Shown here: one piece after another, positions 33,299 to 43,941 of the stretch
Position numbering within the stretch: position 1 is the first letter of the stretch
How the letters are laid out: each line of letters begins with the position of its first letter
Origin: Phoma sp. XZ068
Taxonomy: Eukaryota > Ascomycota > Dothideomycetes > Pleosporales > Didymellaceae
Assembly: GCA_004835665.1 (NCBI GenBank)
Contig: RBKR01000023.1
Coordinates: 868,001-932,000, forward strand
Length of the DNA: 64,000 bases
Reading direction: 5' to 3'
Position numbers and translations under genes: made by a program
Notes under the pieces: model-generated
What the model saw: only the letters and a program-made list of their open reading frames with translations
What the model was told of the DNA's origin: nothing
The model's database searches: none

Positions 33299-36200
33299 AT
33301 GTCAATAGCCGCGGACCATGACGCGCCCCAAGGTACCACCTGGTCAGTCTGCATCTCGGTGAAGTTGCTGGATCGGTACTGACATGGCCGTCTGCAGAGC
33401 AGCGGCAGCGCACCGCCCAGGCGTGCGAGAGCTGCAAAAGGAGAAAGCAGAAGGTGAGTAGCACACCACCCCTGCAGTGCACTGTAGTGCAGCCACACCG
33501 TACAGTGCAATTGCACAAATTCCACCAGCGGCCGAATTGTGTTGCGCCGATGGGCCGCTGACTCGCAATCTCTGCTTCTTGAGTTCTTCAACAGCAAGAA
33601 TGTGGTGCTGGAGGCTACCGTACCCGAGCCTGCATCGCGCGTCGCAGAAGAGTGGGGCCAGAACTAACAATATAACAAGTGCAACGGCCTTTGCCCGTGT
33701 AACACATGTGAAAAGGTACGTACATCTCATATTGCAGATACGACTGGATCTCGTACAAATTCAACAGCTCGCCCAATTCCAAAGCCACTCTGTTGTGGCA
33801 CCCGTCGTTGCAACGTTTTGGCACAGAAACGGGTCCCACGCTCTACGTCTTCAAGATCGACGCTCACTATGATAGCGAAATTTCAGCTGCATATACGCTG
33901 ATCGCGAGACTGGTTCTCCTGGCGATATCGGCCCACCAGCGAAAAGGCGAGCGGTTCAGGACGGCGAAACTGAAAGCCCATACGCGGACGACAACTCAAC
34001 TTCAAATACACCCAGCAATGGGAACGGCAACCACCACCCTTCACCCTTAGCTCCAATCAGACGAAAAAATTCGTCTGCTAACCGCCCGCCTTCAAAAGTT
34101 CAGGAGGCGCATCCACAACTCTTGAAGCAAGAAACACCATTCAAGTCTCCCGGGGCTAGGCCAAGTGTAGAAACTGTCTGCGCATTCCAACAATTGCCCG
34201 CTAGCAATGCAAATACTGAGCATTTGCCAGCCCGGTCACGAGGAACGACTGTGGGCAGCGGTCCTGAAGAAGAAGCCATCATCTACAGTCAGAGCAGGAT
34301 GTTACAAGACCCAACCGGCCGTGTTCTCTATATCGGAGACTCGGCGACCTTGTCGTTCCTTCAACTATTACGTATGATGGTTGAGACCGTTGCAGGAGGG
34401 TCACCGTTTACCAACGACCCCCGACGACACAAGATAGTCGAAGGGCAGTACTCTCTTCCCTCAGGCTACAGACACACTCATCTGCTCCCTGATATGCAGA
34501 CTGCTCGTGTGCTTGCAGATGCATTCTTCATCAACACTCACGGGCTGCTCCAGGTGTTTGAACGAGAACGATTTCTGGAAGATATGGAGGCATGCTACGC
34601 TGATCCATTCCAGGTACAGCCGCCATGGCTTTGTCTCTTGAACATGGTTTTTGCTATAGGACTTACTATGGCTACTCCTCTTTCAGGCAGCCCGGAAGCG
34701 CTCGTCATCGACAAACTTCGTAGTGAGCATCTTGACCGAGCGGAGGTGTTCTATCTGAACGCAAAGTCGCTTAACGATCCTATGAACGGGCTGGAAGACC
34801 AGGACTTTTGGTCTGTGCAAGCTCTGCTACTCATGTCTGTATACATGCTTGCCAAGTCAAAACGAAATACCGCTTTCGCTCTACTTGGCATGGCAGCTCG
34901 TTCCGCACACGCCCTTGGTCTGCATAGAGAGGAAACGATGGTCATCTTTAGCTCTGAAGAGCAGACACAGCGGAAGAACCTCTGGAGATCTATCTTTGTG
35001 ATTGATCGGTTACTATCTTGTTCGCTTGGTCGACCTACCGCCATTTCTGAAGACGATTGTTCGGGAGATGCGCTCCATCCTACTGAGTCGCCACCTGAAC
35101 AGCCGTTCATGATCAACCCAGCGCCGGGCTTCAACGAGACTGGACCATGTGCACTGGAGGCCGCCGTACGCAGCTGCTCCGTTATTGGTGTCATTTTGCG
35201 AAAGGTGTATCAGCAGCGCAAGATCAGCACACGTCTGGCACAGGAGATTGCCGATATCTGCAAGGCATGGCCACGCGCACTTCCTTCGATCCTACATTGG
35301 CGACAGGCAGCGAACGCGTCACCGAGTCAGGGCATTGCAATACTGCATGTGAACCTGTTTTATTGTCATTCGATTATATTGTTGACAAGGCCGTTCTTTC
35401 TGTACATCCTGAATCTGGAGACGCAACGGCATGTCAACCAGGGCCAGCCTGGTGTTAGAGGACCGAGACCGTACCTACGCATGGAGAAGTTCAGCGAAGC
35501 GTGCGTTATCGCTTCCACGCATACGATCCTCCTCGTACAGAATGCCTTTGATGCTGGCTATTTGTCAAGACGGAACCCTGCGGTCATATATTTCCTCTTT
35601 GCGGCCACGCTGATTATACTGGCCAACGAATTCGCTGGGCTCTACAAGGTAGATGCTTCAGACACTTGTATCCTCAACGCTGTCAACATCATGAACTACT
35701 GCGCCGAAAGCGATCAACAAGCCAGCCGCCTCGTCTACATCCTCAGCACCTTCCGCGACGTCGTCGGCCAGCAACGGATGCGCCGCAAGCAGAGCCAAAA
35801 TGACAATGTCAACCTTCCCAGCATATCCTCGCAGCTCTACGGCGTCGCAGCACCCACCCAGCAACACGCCCAACCAAGCAATACCGGTCTGGTGAGCTCG
35901 ACAGATGGCATGAACGCAACACCGCGTCTTCATCAAGTGCCGATACACATCTACCCGGGGATGCAAACCACACCCATTGACTCTACACCGCCATCATTTC
36001 CACCACCACAGCTCAACCATGCCAACTCGCTTCCCCACCACACCAACCAGCTCTCGCCGCCACAGACGGAGTTTTCGGTACATCTCTCGCCGATCCAGGA
36101 CGCGACGAGCAGCGCGCCCGGGTCCGACTCGTACACGCTGGGGGTGTCGGGGCTGAATACACCGTCGAAGCCGCCGAGCCTGAGTGCGATGTTGGATCTC

Positions 36201-36452
36201 AGCGCGCTGGAGAATACAAGGGTGCCGAGCTTGCATTCGGAGGAGAGTGGATTGGATGAGCATATTGATTTTGATGCGTTGTGGGCGTGGCCGGGCAATA
36301 CCCCGGCAATGGGGAGTCCTCGCCCGGGTGGGGAGGGGAATGCCCATGCAAGTGGAGGGCAGAGTGGAGGGCAGAGTGGAGGGGGAGGTTCAGGAGAAGG
36401 GGCGCCGGTGCCGCTTTTTGGAGTTAGCCACGAGGGGATTGGGAGGGAGTAG
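33299..36452 (+). CDS. Zn2Cys6 fungal transcription factor
   Basis: Predicted nuclear regulator of unknown target. Exons 33299-33332, 33398-33453, 33680-33715, an uncertain 20-base exon 33827-33846, and 33887-36452 give about 903 residues. Exon 1 (MSIAADHDAPQ) joins EQRQRTAQACESCKRRKQK; intron 1 has a TACTGAC branch site. Exon 3 gives CNGLCPCNTCEK, so five of the six zinc ligands are spaced CX2CX6CX5CX2C. The sixth Cys is in exon 5 (CIYADRETGSPG). With the 20-base exon the last spacing is X9, wider than usual, so that junction may be wrong. The large exon carries the fungal-specific TF domain from about residue 210, with LADAFFINTHGLLQVFERERFL, SVQALLLMSVYMLAKSKRNTAF, RSAHALGLHREE and WRSIFVIDRLLSCSLGRPTAI. 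The tail is Pro/Ser/Gly-rich. Confidence 0.8.
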
Positions 36453-36708
36453 ATGATGAGTCCACGGTGGAACTGCGGAGTTTTCTACTTTGATCGGATA
36501 TTTGGCGTTATAATGGTGCTAGAAGGAGGCATTTGCTACTATCTGACGTCGGTTCGACTGGACTGACCAGGAGGTACACGATGGATATAGATGGACTGGG
36601 ACGTAAACGGAGGATTTGGTATTGTAAAACTAAGACAACCGGGGTATTTCCAAATCAAATGCAGCATTCCAGCTCCTCAAACTCCTTGTATGCAAATCGG
36701 TCTTGGTT
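36453..36708. other. Intergenic, convergent 3' ends
   Basis: A 256-base gap between the Zn2Cys6 gene and RPC11, which converge. Nothing was recognised. Confidence 0.4.
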
Positions 36709-37203
36709 TTACTCGCGCCACTCCTTCGCGCACTTTGTGCACTTGTAAAACGCCGTCATGGGCTCATCCGCACTGCGAATCTGCAGCTGATACCAATACG
36801 CCTGATCGTTCCTGCACTTCTCATTCGGACATTGCACTGTTCACGTTAGCCTCTCTCCCAATCATATCCCCTCCCTTCCCACAATAGCAAGGGTAAGCAA
36901 GGTCAGTCAACGCACCCTCCGTCTTATCAACATTATCCCACGCGCCCTTCCCGCCCAGAATATCCTCCACTTCCTTCTTCTTCAGATACTTGCGCTCGTA
37001 GTACCGCTTGTTGATTACGAAGTGGTATGGACAGGTGAGGCATTCGAACCGGTTCTGGCCGACGTATTGCTCGATTGTTGGATCGCCTGGTGGGACGCGC
37101 GAGACGCGCAGCATGTTGCTGCATGTTGGGCAGACTGTGCGGAGGTTAGATGGTGTGTGTGATTGAAAAATAAAGGGGGGGGGGGGGGCGTACAGAGCAA
37201 CAT
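36709..37203 (-). CDS. RPC11: RNA polymerase III subunit C11 (RPC11/RPC10)
   Basis: TFIIS-like small subunit of RNA polymerase III needed for RNA cleavage, termination and reinitiation. Exons 37203-37194 (only 10 bases, ATG TTG CTC T), 37134-36916 and 36836-36709 give 118 residues. The N-terminal ribbon MLLFCPTCSNMLRV and the partner CLTCPYHF supply the first zinc site. KYLKKKEVEDILGG is the linker. The C-terminal ribbon has CPNEKCRNDQAYWYQLQIRSADEP, with the Arg-Ser-Ala-Asp-Glu-Pro catalytic hairpin (RSADEP) that supports transcript cleavage, and ends CTKCAKEWRE. The length and every Cys match the family. Intron 1 carries a poly(C) run immediately after its donor. The gene is divergent from the ankyrin gene at 37564. 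Confidence 0.95.
37177..37188. repeat. Homopolymer G/C tract in RPC11 intron 1
   Basis: A run of about a dozen or more G on the plus strand (from roughly 37175), only a few bases inside the GTACGC donor of RPC11 intron 1. Exact length is uncertain, as with any homopolymer. Confidence 0.8.
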
Positions 37204-37563
37204 TGCGGTGTTGTGCTGTGGTCGAGGCGGATGCGAGATGTGATGGTGACGCTGAAGGCGGGAGAAAGTTATAGTGGACCCTGGCGTTTGCTTGCTGGGT
37301 GGGTTGATGGTGCTAGGCTGGAAGGGGGAGCGCGGGGCGAGTGCGGCGGTGCGAGCGAGGACCAGCGCACGCGTCTGAAACTTGGGCGTTCGTCTCACCG
37401 CAAGAACAGCGTTTGTGTGTTCTGGGTTGTAAACTGCGCCTGTTCTTGACCTTGGTTCTGCCTGCTTAGACTCCTCTATCTTCCTGCTCGAGCGCAATCG
37501 TATTGAGCAATAGCAATCACTCCCTACATACCCCGCCAAACACCGCAAGCAACGGAGCTCAGC
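37204..37563. promoter_or_regulatory. Shared divergent promoter of RPC11 and ankyrin gene
   Basis: A compact 360-base divergent intergenic region. No gene and no clear TATA box. Confidence 0.45.
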
Positions 37564-38267
37564 ATGGCGGACGAAGATGTACAACCCCTACCTCCCTATA
37601 GTATACTAGAGTGAGGAAGTATTGACACAAGCCAGGGCGCATCTCCCCGCGAGCTCATCCTCGAAGCGTGCCGCCGCAACAACACCGACCTCCTCGAGGA
37701 AACAATCGCGGATCTTGCCTCTGCCGCCGCAAAGTCCGGAAAGCAGCCCGCAGACCACGTCGCGCAGGTGCTGAACGAGGCGCGCGACGGCGTGGGGAAC
37801 GGGTGTCTGCATGTAGCTGCTACATATGGGAGTTGTACGTCCTGCCTCACCACGATATCCCATCCCATCCAGGCCAGAACCAGGGATATGCGTATACAGG
37901 GGGGAATGCCGATTGTTAACGTATGATAGATGAAATCCTCGACATCCTCCTCGACCAAGAAGGCCTCGAAATCGAACTCACCGACCGCATGGAAGCAGAC
38001 ACCCCCCTGCACAAGGCCGTGCGCTACGTCAACTCGCTCTCCAAACCCGACTGGCCCGCTGGCACCCCCATTGTCGATATCCTGCTCGACGCCGGCTGCG
38101 ACCCGCGGATACGGAACAAGGCGAAGCTGAAGCCCATCGAGCTGGTGGATCCGCGGAATGCGGAGCTGCGCGAGGTGCTGCGCAAGGGCGAGTTTGCGAT
38201 GATGATGGGTGGGGATGTGGTGGAGGAGGATGAGGGGCCGGGGGGGAGTGCGAGTGATAGCGATTGA
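37564..38267 (+). CDS. Small ankyrin-repeat protein
   Basis: Protein-protein interaction module of about 183 residues, partner unknown. Exons 37564-37578 (MADED only), 37636-37834 and 37930-38267; all junctions keep frame. The helices GASPRELILEACRRNNTDLLEETI, GNGCLHVAATYGSYEILDILLD, ADTPLHKAVRYVNSL and GTPIVDILLDAGCDPRIRNKAKLKPIELV form about three ankyrin units (xTPLHxA and DPRIRNKxxLxPI cores). The C terminus is an acidic tail (VVEEDEGPGGSASDSD). Size and acidic end recall Yar1, the Rps3 chaperone, but the similarity I can judge is only the ankyrin fold, so no symbol is given. Confidence 0.82.
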
Positions 38268-38655
38268 ACCAAGTGTTTGGGGATTGTGATGGGTGGGGTC
38301 CAGTGGGCGAGTTCTGTTTCTAGTTTATAGAGCATTTGCATAGCTACGTGAATGTAGACTGGCTTTCTATGCAGCTGCGTTGTGTGCAGTATAATTTGCA
38401 GTCAACTTCCACCATTCCGTCATTCAGTTCTCTCGCCTGTCGCTTGATAGTCAAACAAGTGACTCAAGCCTGCATTGTCGTCCTTTCTTCCCCGTCCTTT
38501 CCTTTCCTCGCTGTGCAGTGCGTGCATCGCCGTCCGCGCGTGGGTATCGTTCTTCTATATCCTAGTCGTCCTACCACCTCTTGCAAATCCTAAAACTCTC
38601 ACAGACCTCAAGTCCATCAAGTCTCGCACCTCAATCCTGGTTCTACTACCATTAG
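38268..38655. other. Intergenic, convergent 3' ends
   Basis: About 390 bases between the ankyrin gene and SF3b5. If SF3b5 is spliced at its last GTGAGT, its final exon lies here. Confidence 0.4.
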
Positions 38656-38931
38656 CTAGTCCCTGCAATACCATTTAGCATCACTCACCTCAGGCGGTGG
38701 CCCTACCGGCCTGACCATTCGCTCCAGCAACTGCACCCGCGTCTTCTCTCTCGGCTGTCCCAGCCCAATGCTCATGTACTGCAGTAGCGGCGGGTGTCCG
38801 ACATATGACGAGAGCGAGTCACGCGCGATGTTGGACGACCATTCGTGTTTTGTCGTGTCTGCGGAGCCGATGCCGATGTAGCGCGCCTGGAGCGCTTCAA
38901 GCTGTTGCTGCGCGCGGAGCTTGTCGGCCAT
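38656..38931 (-). CDS. Splicing factor 3B subunit 5 (SF3b10/YSF3)
   Basis: Smallest subunit of the SF3b complex of the U2 snRNP, which clamps the branch-site duplex. The frame gives 91 residues: MADKLRAQQQLEALQARYIG, GSADTTKHEWSSNIARDSLSSYVGHPPLLQYMSIG, REKTRVQLLERMVRPVGPPPE. Order and spacing match human SF3b5 (86 residues). The last ten residues (VSDAKWYCRD) lie after a GTGAGT donor with a GCTAAAT branch and a TTGCAG acceptor near 38665, so the true C terminus may come from a further small exon downstream. It is divergent from the gene at 39167, about 235 bases away. This is the second spliceosome gene in the window besides MSL5. Confidence 0.9.
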   Translation of the reverse strand: MADKLRAQQQLEALQARYIGIGSADTTKHEWSSNIARDSLSSYVGHPPLLQYMSIGLGQPREKTRVQLLERMVRPVGPPPEVSDAKWYCRD

Positions 38932-39166
38932 GGTGTGAGATATGTGTGTTGTAGTTGTATTGTAGTTGAAGATTTGGCTGGGAGACGGGGAGGTGAGAGA
39001 GAGAAGACGTGTGTTGTGTTATCGATAAGAACAACGAACGACCGCGACCGCGATGCGACCATCTCGCCCAGTCGCAAACCTCACACACTCCACACCACAC
39101 ACTCCCACTCCATCCAGTCTTTAAAATCACCATCGCCTTATCGATACATCCAACGCGCCCACCAAA

Positions 39167-39721
39167 ATGTCAACAACAAACCACCCCCGCCTCCCAACCC
39201 CAGGCCTCTCCTCCTCACCCACCTCCCCCGTAATCGACTACTCCCCCGCCACAGTCCCCTACTCCGAGCCCTTCGAAAACGACCTCATGAACGCCATCCT
39301 ACACACCCCTGCATCCCCCTCGCCGCGCAGAAAAAACGACTCCACGCCTATAATCTCCGCCTCGGACCTGCCTATCCCACTGTCCTCGCATATGCGAACC
39401 CACACCAGCCCGATTCCAGGCGTATTGCTGACGCACGAAAATGGGTATCACACCGGCGGCATAGGACCGAGTGCACATATCGTGAATGAGTTTGCGCAGC
39501 GGTTTGTGGCGGAGCGCGGACTGGGGGCTGGGGATGCGGAGGCGTTGGAGAGGGCGGTGGAGAGGGAGGTTGCGGGACGGCTGGAGGAGGTGAGGGATCG
39601 GATGAGGAGGAGGGAGGGTGCGGTTAGGGAGAATGAGAGGGTTAGGAGGGAATTGGAGGATTTGAGGTTGTCGAGGCAGGCGGAGTTGAGGGTTTTGGAG
39701 AGGATGAAGGGGAAGAGGTGA
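39167..39721 (+). CDS. Small protein with C-terminal coiled coil, unknown function
   Basis: Intronless frame of 184 residues. The first 90 residues are Ser/Pro/Thr-rich and probably disordered (SSSPTSPVIDYSPATVPYSE). Then comes a conserved-looking HENGYHTGGIGPSAHIVNEF segment. From about residue 115 there is a continuous Glu/Arg helix (AEALERAVEREVAGRLEEVR, then heptads to the end), a coiled coil of some 65 residues. I do not recognise a family. The codon pattern changes sharply between the C-rich first half and the G/A-rich second half, which follows the amino-acid content. It is divergent from SF3b5. Confidence 0.6.
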   Translation: MSTTNHPRLPTPGLSSSPTSPVIDYSPATVPYSEPFENDLMNAILHTPASPSPRRKNDSTPIISASDLPIPLSSHMRTHTSPIPGVLLTHENGYHTGGIGPSAHIVNEFAQRFVAERGLGAGDAEALERAVEREVAGRLEEVRDRMRRREGAVRENERVRRELEDLRLSRQAELRVLERMKGKR

Positions 39722-40396
39722 GGTGGATGGTAGGAGTATGGATTTTGGGGGGGATTGTGGAGAGGCATGTTTCTGAGAGGTGATATTTGTCAAGATGAGC
39801 GCTGGGTTGAAGGATCGACTGCAATGGAGGTTGGGAGGGTAGATGAGAGGCGCCGAGACTACATGTTCAAGAGCTGAACAAGTCTGGTTGGCGCCGTGTA
39901 CTGATTTTCGAGGGGACAGAATAGGCGCAACATGGTGGATTATCTGGACTGCTCAACATGGACATATCCAATCATGGATCATCGAACATGTGGCATCGTG
40001 TGGAAGCTAGAACAAGGAAATGGGAACCACTTCAAACTATTAAAAGAACACTGCCAAACTTGCTCCAACTCCTCCCTTGTGACTTACAATTCTGTTCCTA
40101 TGATCAACTCCCTGAACCGAGGGATAAGCTCATAGAAGCTATGGCCAACAACGTCATGCTGCAGAGATCATCGATGATTGTGACCCTCAACACGTACAAC
40201 CGCGCCATACGGACTATCCCTGCTCCATTCGAGCGCTGTCCGAGGCCATGGATATCACACGCTCGGGGTGGGTGCCCCTTGTAAGGTCCTTGCTCGTAAA
40301 TCAAATATGACCCCACACACTCTGACCACCTCAACTTGACCACGATCACGACAGCGCGATCACAACAGCGCAGGTTCATGCCAACAACTGCGGACA
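39722..40396. other. Intergenic
   Basis: About 675 bases holding a 3' flank and the hydrolase promoter. Nothing else was recognised. Confidence 0.4.
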
Positions 40397-41940
40397 ATGC
40401 CTCCTTCGCCTGCTCCCGTGACGCAGAAATCTGGCGGTAAGGTGGCTGGCGTGGCTTGGTACCTCTTCAAGCTGGGCTTTGGCCTTTTCAGCCTTGCGCT
40501 CACCTGGACGACCATCGCGTTGAGGAACGGCGTCTTCCAGCCAGAAGACACAGAGGAAGAGAAGAAGGAGCTAGAGCTTGGTACGTCAAATGCACACCAC
40601 TCTGCCTCAGCACTGACGAAGTACAGCTCAGCAACGGTACTGGAGCCTTGACCGCGAGCCCCTTCCCGGCTTCAGACATGCCTTCTTTATTACCTCGGCC
40701 GGTGTCAACATCCACTATGTCGTGAACGCGACCGCCGACGCTCCTCCATCGCGCAGTGTCGCCGTCTTCTTGCACGGCTTTCCGGACTCGTACATGCTCT
40801 GGCGATACATCCTGCAGACTCCAGCACTGCAGCACTCGCACACACTCGTCGCCGTCGATCTACCTGGATACGGTGGCAGCGATGGCCTGCCAAATTACGG
40901 CGCGTATGAGGTGCTCGAAGCAATGACGGAATTCATACTCGGTATGAGGCAGCAGTTCCTTGGGTCAGACGGGAAGTGTGTTGTGGTCAGCCACGACTGG
41001 GGAGCGCTCATCAGCGCCCGACTCGCGTCTGAGGCGAGCGAGCTGGCTGATCGCTGGATCATCACGAGTGGGATTATTGTAAGTTGGGAAATTTCCAAAT
41101 CATAACCACCACACTGACGCATCATAGCCTCACGCTACCGCCGACAACGCCACTGCGCAATGGACACTGGCGCAGCAAATGCTGCATACTTGGAGCAGAC
41201 ATCCTCTCAACACCGCCCTGCTCAAAAATGCCCTCGGAGCAATCAAACCGGTGATGTCGCAGTTCAGTCGCTCCTTCTACATCTTCTGCTTCCTCCTGCC
41301 TGCCCCGCTAGACTCTTTCTTCACCACCTTCGGCAACTACTGGTTCTTGCGCATCGTTCACGGCCTGAGCAGCGGTCCACATGAGGAGGGTGAGGACGTT
41401 CTCACCAGACTTGAACCCAAAGCGGCTGGAGAGTCCATGTGCGTGTCCACAGGTCCTGCGCTACCGCAGCTGCTAGACCAACCGGTCGGGGGCCCAACAG
41501 GCCGGTACGGCGAGTCCGTGCGACGCAGAATCAGCGATCGCGGCATGTCGGAGAAGATTAGGATCTACCGCGAGGGATTGTTCGTCGGGCGATGGGAGAA
41601 ATCACTCGAAATCACCGCCGCGTTGTTCGAGCTTCGCTCTGGTATTGACCCAGCTTCTGCTGCTCCCAGAGGGGCACTGAAAGCACCGACTACAGTAGTG
41701 CTTGGCGAGCGCGATCCAGCGTTCGACCTGAAGCTGGCGCTTGATAACGTGAGGGACTATCTTGTGAAGGGGAGCCAGGTGCTGGTTGTCAAGGATGCGG
41801 GGCATTGGCTGCCAACTGAGCCTGCAGCTAGAGTGGTGTTGGGACAATTGGTACTGTGGGCTCTGAGCGAGGAGTCTGCCGTAGGCAACGCGACGCCCTT
41901 TGCTGGGATGCTCAACCTCAAGATCATTGAGGAGTTGTGA
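40397..41940 (+). CDS. Alpha/beta hydrolase, epoxide-hydrolase-like, membrane anchored
   Basis: Likely hydrolyses epoxides or a related ester-type substrate at a membrane. Exons 40397-40580, 40627-41078 and 41128-41940 give 482 residues. A single hydrophobic helix (about 18-42, VAWYLFKLGFGLFSLALTW) anchors the N terminus. The fold shows the oxyanion motif HGFPDSYMLW, the DLPGYGGSD loop, and the nucleophile elbow VVSHDWGAL, where Asp of HDWG is the expected nucleophile. LGERDPAFD is a candidate acid loop and KDAGHWLPTEPA holds the catalytic His. A long insert between the elbow and the lid (about 245-330) includes another hydrophobic stretch, FYIFCFLLPAPLDSFF. Epoxide hydrolases also use two lid Tyr residues, which I cannot place, so a haloalkane dehalogenase-type or other hydrolase is possible. 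Confidence 0.8.
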
Positions 41941-42352
41941 GTTCGTGGCACGAACATTCCATGCTCAATGGCAGCGAAGTCGCCTTATCAACTCGATACT
42001 TCACAAAACTGAATACAAACCCCTCAACCACCACCACCCACACTATCCTCCGACTTACCGCCGCTTCCATTTATCCCTCACACAAAACCCTCACCCACGC
42101 ATGATCATCACCAACTAATTCCCTAGCCTCCGGCAAACGGCGGGTAATTGAGGTGTCGTCCACCTCGTCCCCACCCCCAACGAATCAGACCGCACCGCAC
42201 GGCACATCCGGCCTGCACGCGGCTCAAACAAGCCGCACCGCAGGCACCCAAGTGGAATGCTCATGCAGCTTGACGTTCAGAACCTCTTGTGCCCCTCACT
42301 GCCCCACCATCAAGTCATACGTGCGGAACCGAGGGGGTGCCAAGAGGGCGTG
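41941..42352. other. Intergenic before THI5 promoter
   Basis: 3' flank of the hydrolase gene and distal promoter of THI5. C-rich runs (about 42160-42180) but no gene. Confidence 0.4.
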
Positions 42353-42358
42353 TATAAA
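42353..42358 (+). promoter_or_regulatory. TATA box of THI5
   Basis: TATAAA about 420 bases before the ATG, placed suitably for a transcript that carries the TPP aptamer in its leader. Confidence 0.5.
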
Positions 42359-42579
42359 GAGGGGTGTTCGCTGGTTGTGATGGATTGTGACCTTCATAAC
42401 TGATTGAATTGACTTGACGATTTCATCGATTACTTTTTTTTGTAACTTTCGAACAATACTACCACCGGTACGATGCCGTGAAGCACGCGGGGTTAATGGC
42501 CCTTCCTTTTTGCAGATGGGGGGTTCAGGTCAGGTTGTTGATGTGAATCGACAGGTATTTTCTCAGGTTCTGAAGTATG

Positions 42580-42713
42580 CGGCGGGTGTTCGGGTTTGTT
42601 TCTTGTCTGTCGTCGATGAAGAGTTCCAACCTCCTCATTGACGACAGGCAGAAACGAGCTCGTTCTGAGATTATACCGTTTAAACTTGATCTGGATAATT
42701 CCAGCGAAAGGAC
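42580..42713 (+). promoter_or_regulatory. TPP riboswitch (THI element) in THI5 leader
   Basis: The thiamine-pyrophosphate aptamer is recognisable by its conserved cores: CTGAGA at 42665-42670 followed by TTATACCG, and GATCTGGATAATTCCAGCG at 42688-42706 followed by AAAGGA. CTGG-ATAAT-CCAG is the P5 hairpin. An extended P3 stem, typical of fungal THI elements, pairs GTTTCTTGTCTGTCGTC (42598-42614) with GACGACAGGCAGAAAC (42640-42655). It ends about 65 bases before the THI5 ATG. In fungi such elements act by changing splice-site choice in the 5' leader; several GT and AG dinucleotides lie around it, but the regulated pair cannot be fixed by eye. The exact 5' border of P1 is uncertain. Confidence 0.9.
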
Positions 42714-42776
42714 TAGCTGCTTCTTGATCCCTTCCCCCACGCCTCTGGCGTACTAACTCTCCCAGCTTTGCCCAAC

Positions 42777-43941
42777 ATGTCTACTGACAAGATTACCTTC
42801 TTGACCAACTGGTCTGTCACTTCGTAATGCGTTTACATGAGCAGGACTGATGCCTCTCAGGCACGCCACCCCGTACCACGCGCCCCTCTACCTCGCTCAG
42901 AGCAAGGGCTTCTTCAAAGACGAAGGCATCAAAGTCGCTCTCCTTGAGCCCAACGATCCCAGCGTACCCTCCCCCTTCCCACTTCTTTACTTTGTAGAAA
43001 AGTCTTAACACCCCCAGGATGTCACCGAAATCATCGGCTCCGGCAAAGTAGACCTAGGCTTCAAAGCCATGATCCACACACTCGCCGCGGCCGCGCGCTC
43101 CTTCCCCGTAACCTCCATCGGATCGCTCCTCAACGAGCCCTTCACCGGCGTCGTCTACCTAACCAGCAGCGGCATCACCCCGGACTTCACCACCCTGCGC
43201 GGCAAGAAAATCGGATACGTAGGCGAATTCGGCAAAATCCAACTCGACGAACTCACCGCACACTACGGCATGAGCGCAACCGACTACACCGCCGTCCGCG
43301 TAGGCATGAACGTAACAAAGAGCATCATCAGCGGCGCCATCGACGCAGGAATCGGTCTAGAAAACGTACAAATGGTGGAACTAGAAGAATGGCTCGTCTC
43401 TCAGAACCGAAGCAGAGACGAAGTCCGCATGCTTCGAATCGACGAGCTCGCACAGCTAGGATGCTGTTGCTTCTGCAGCATCTTGTACATTGGTAACGAT
43501 GCCTTCTTGCGTGCCAATCCCGAGAGGGTCCGCGCTTTCCTGCGCGCGTGCAAGCGCGCGACGGACTTCGTGATTGCGCGTCCTGACGAGGCGTGGGACG
43601 AGTTCACGCGGTTTAAGAGCGGGATGGATACGCCGACGAACCGCAAGATTTTCGAGCGTAGTTTTGCGTATTTTTCGCCGGACTTGCAGAATGTGCAGCG
43701 TGATTGGGAGAAGGTGACGCGGTATGGCAAGCGTCTGGGCGTCTTGGACGAGGGTTTTGCGCCCAACTATACGAATGAGTATCTGGAGTGGGGATTGGAG
43801 GCTGATAGTGCGGATCCGACGGGTGATCAGAAGAGGATGGTTGTGCTGCAGCAGGGTGTCAAGGAGAATGGTGGGTTTAAGCGTCTGGAGTCTGTTGCGG
43901 GTAAGGCTGTTGTTGGTGCTGCTGCTGTGAAGGTGGATTAG
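42777..43941 (+). CDS. THI5: HMP-P synthase, thiamine pyrimidine synthesis (THI5/NMT1)
   Basis: Makes 4-amino-5-hydroxymethyl-2-methylpyrimidine phosphate for thiamine from PLP and its own active-site histidine; a single-turnover, suicide enzyme in yeast. Exons 42777-42811, 42861-42963 and 43018-43941 give 353 residues. In this model Lys62 (GFKAMIH) and His66 fall at exactly the yeast positions for the PLP lysine and the donor histidine. The iron-related CCCFC motif sits at 195-199, again the yeast numbering. MSTDKITFLTNWHATPYHAPLYLAQ is the typical start. The first intron donor is GTCTGT and its exon ends inside the Trp codon. The tail beyond the yeast end (about 13 residues, Val/Ala/Gly-rich) is of no known use. 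The gene is controlled by the TPP riboswitch just upstream. Confidence 0.95.
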
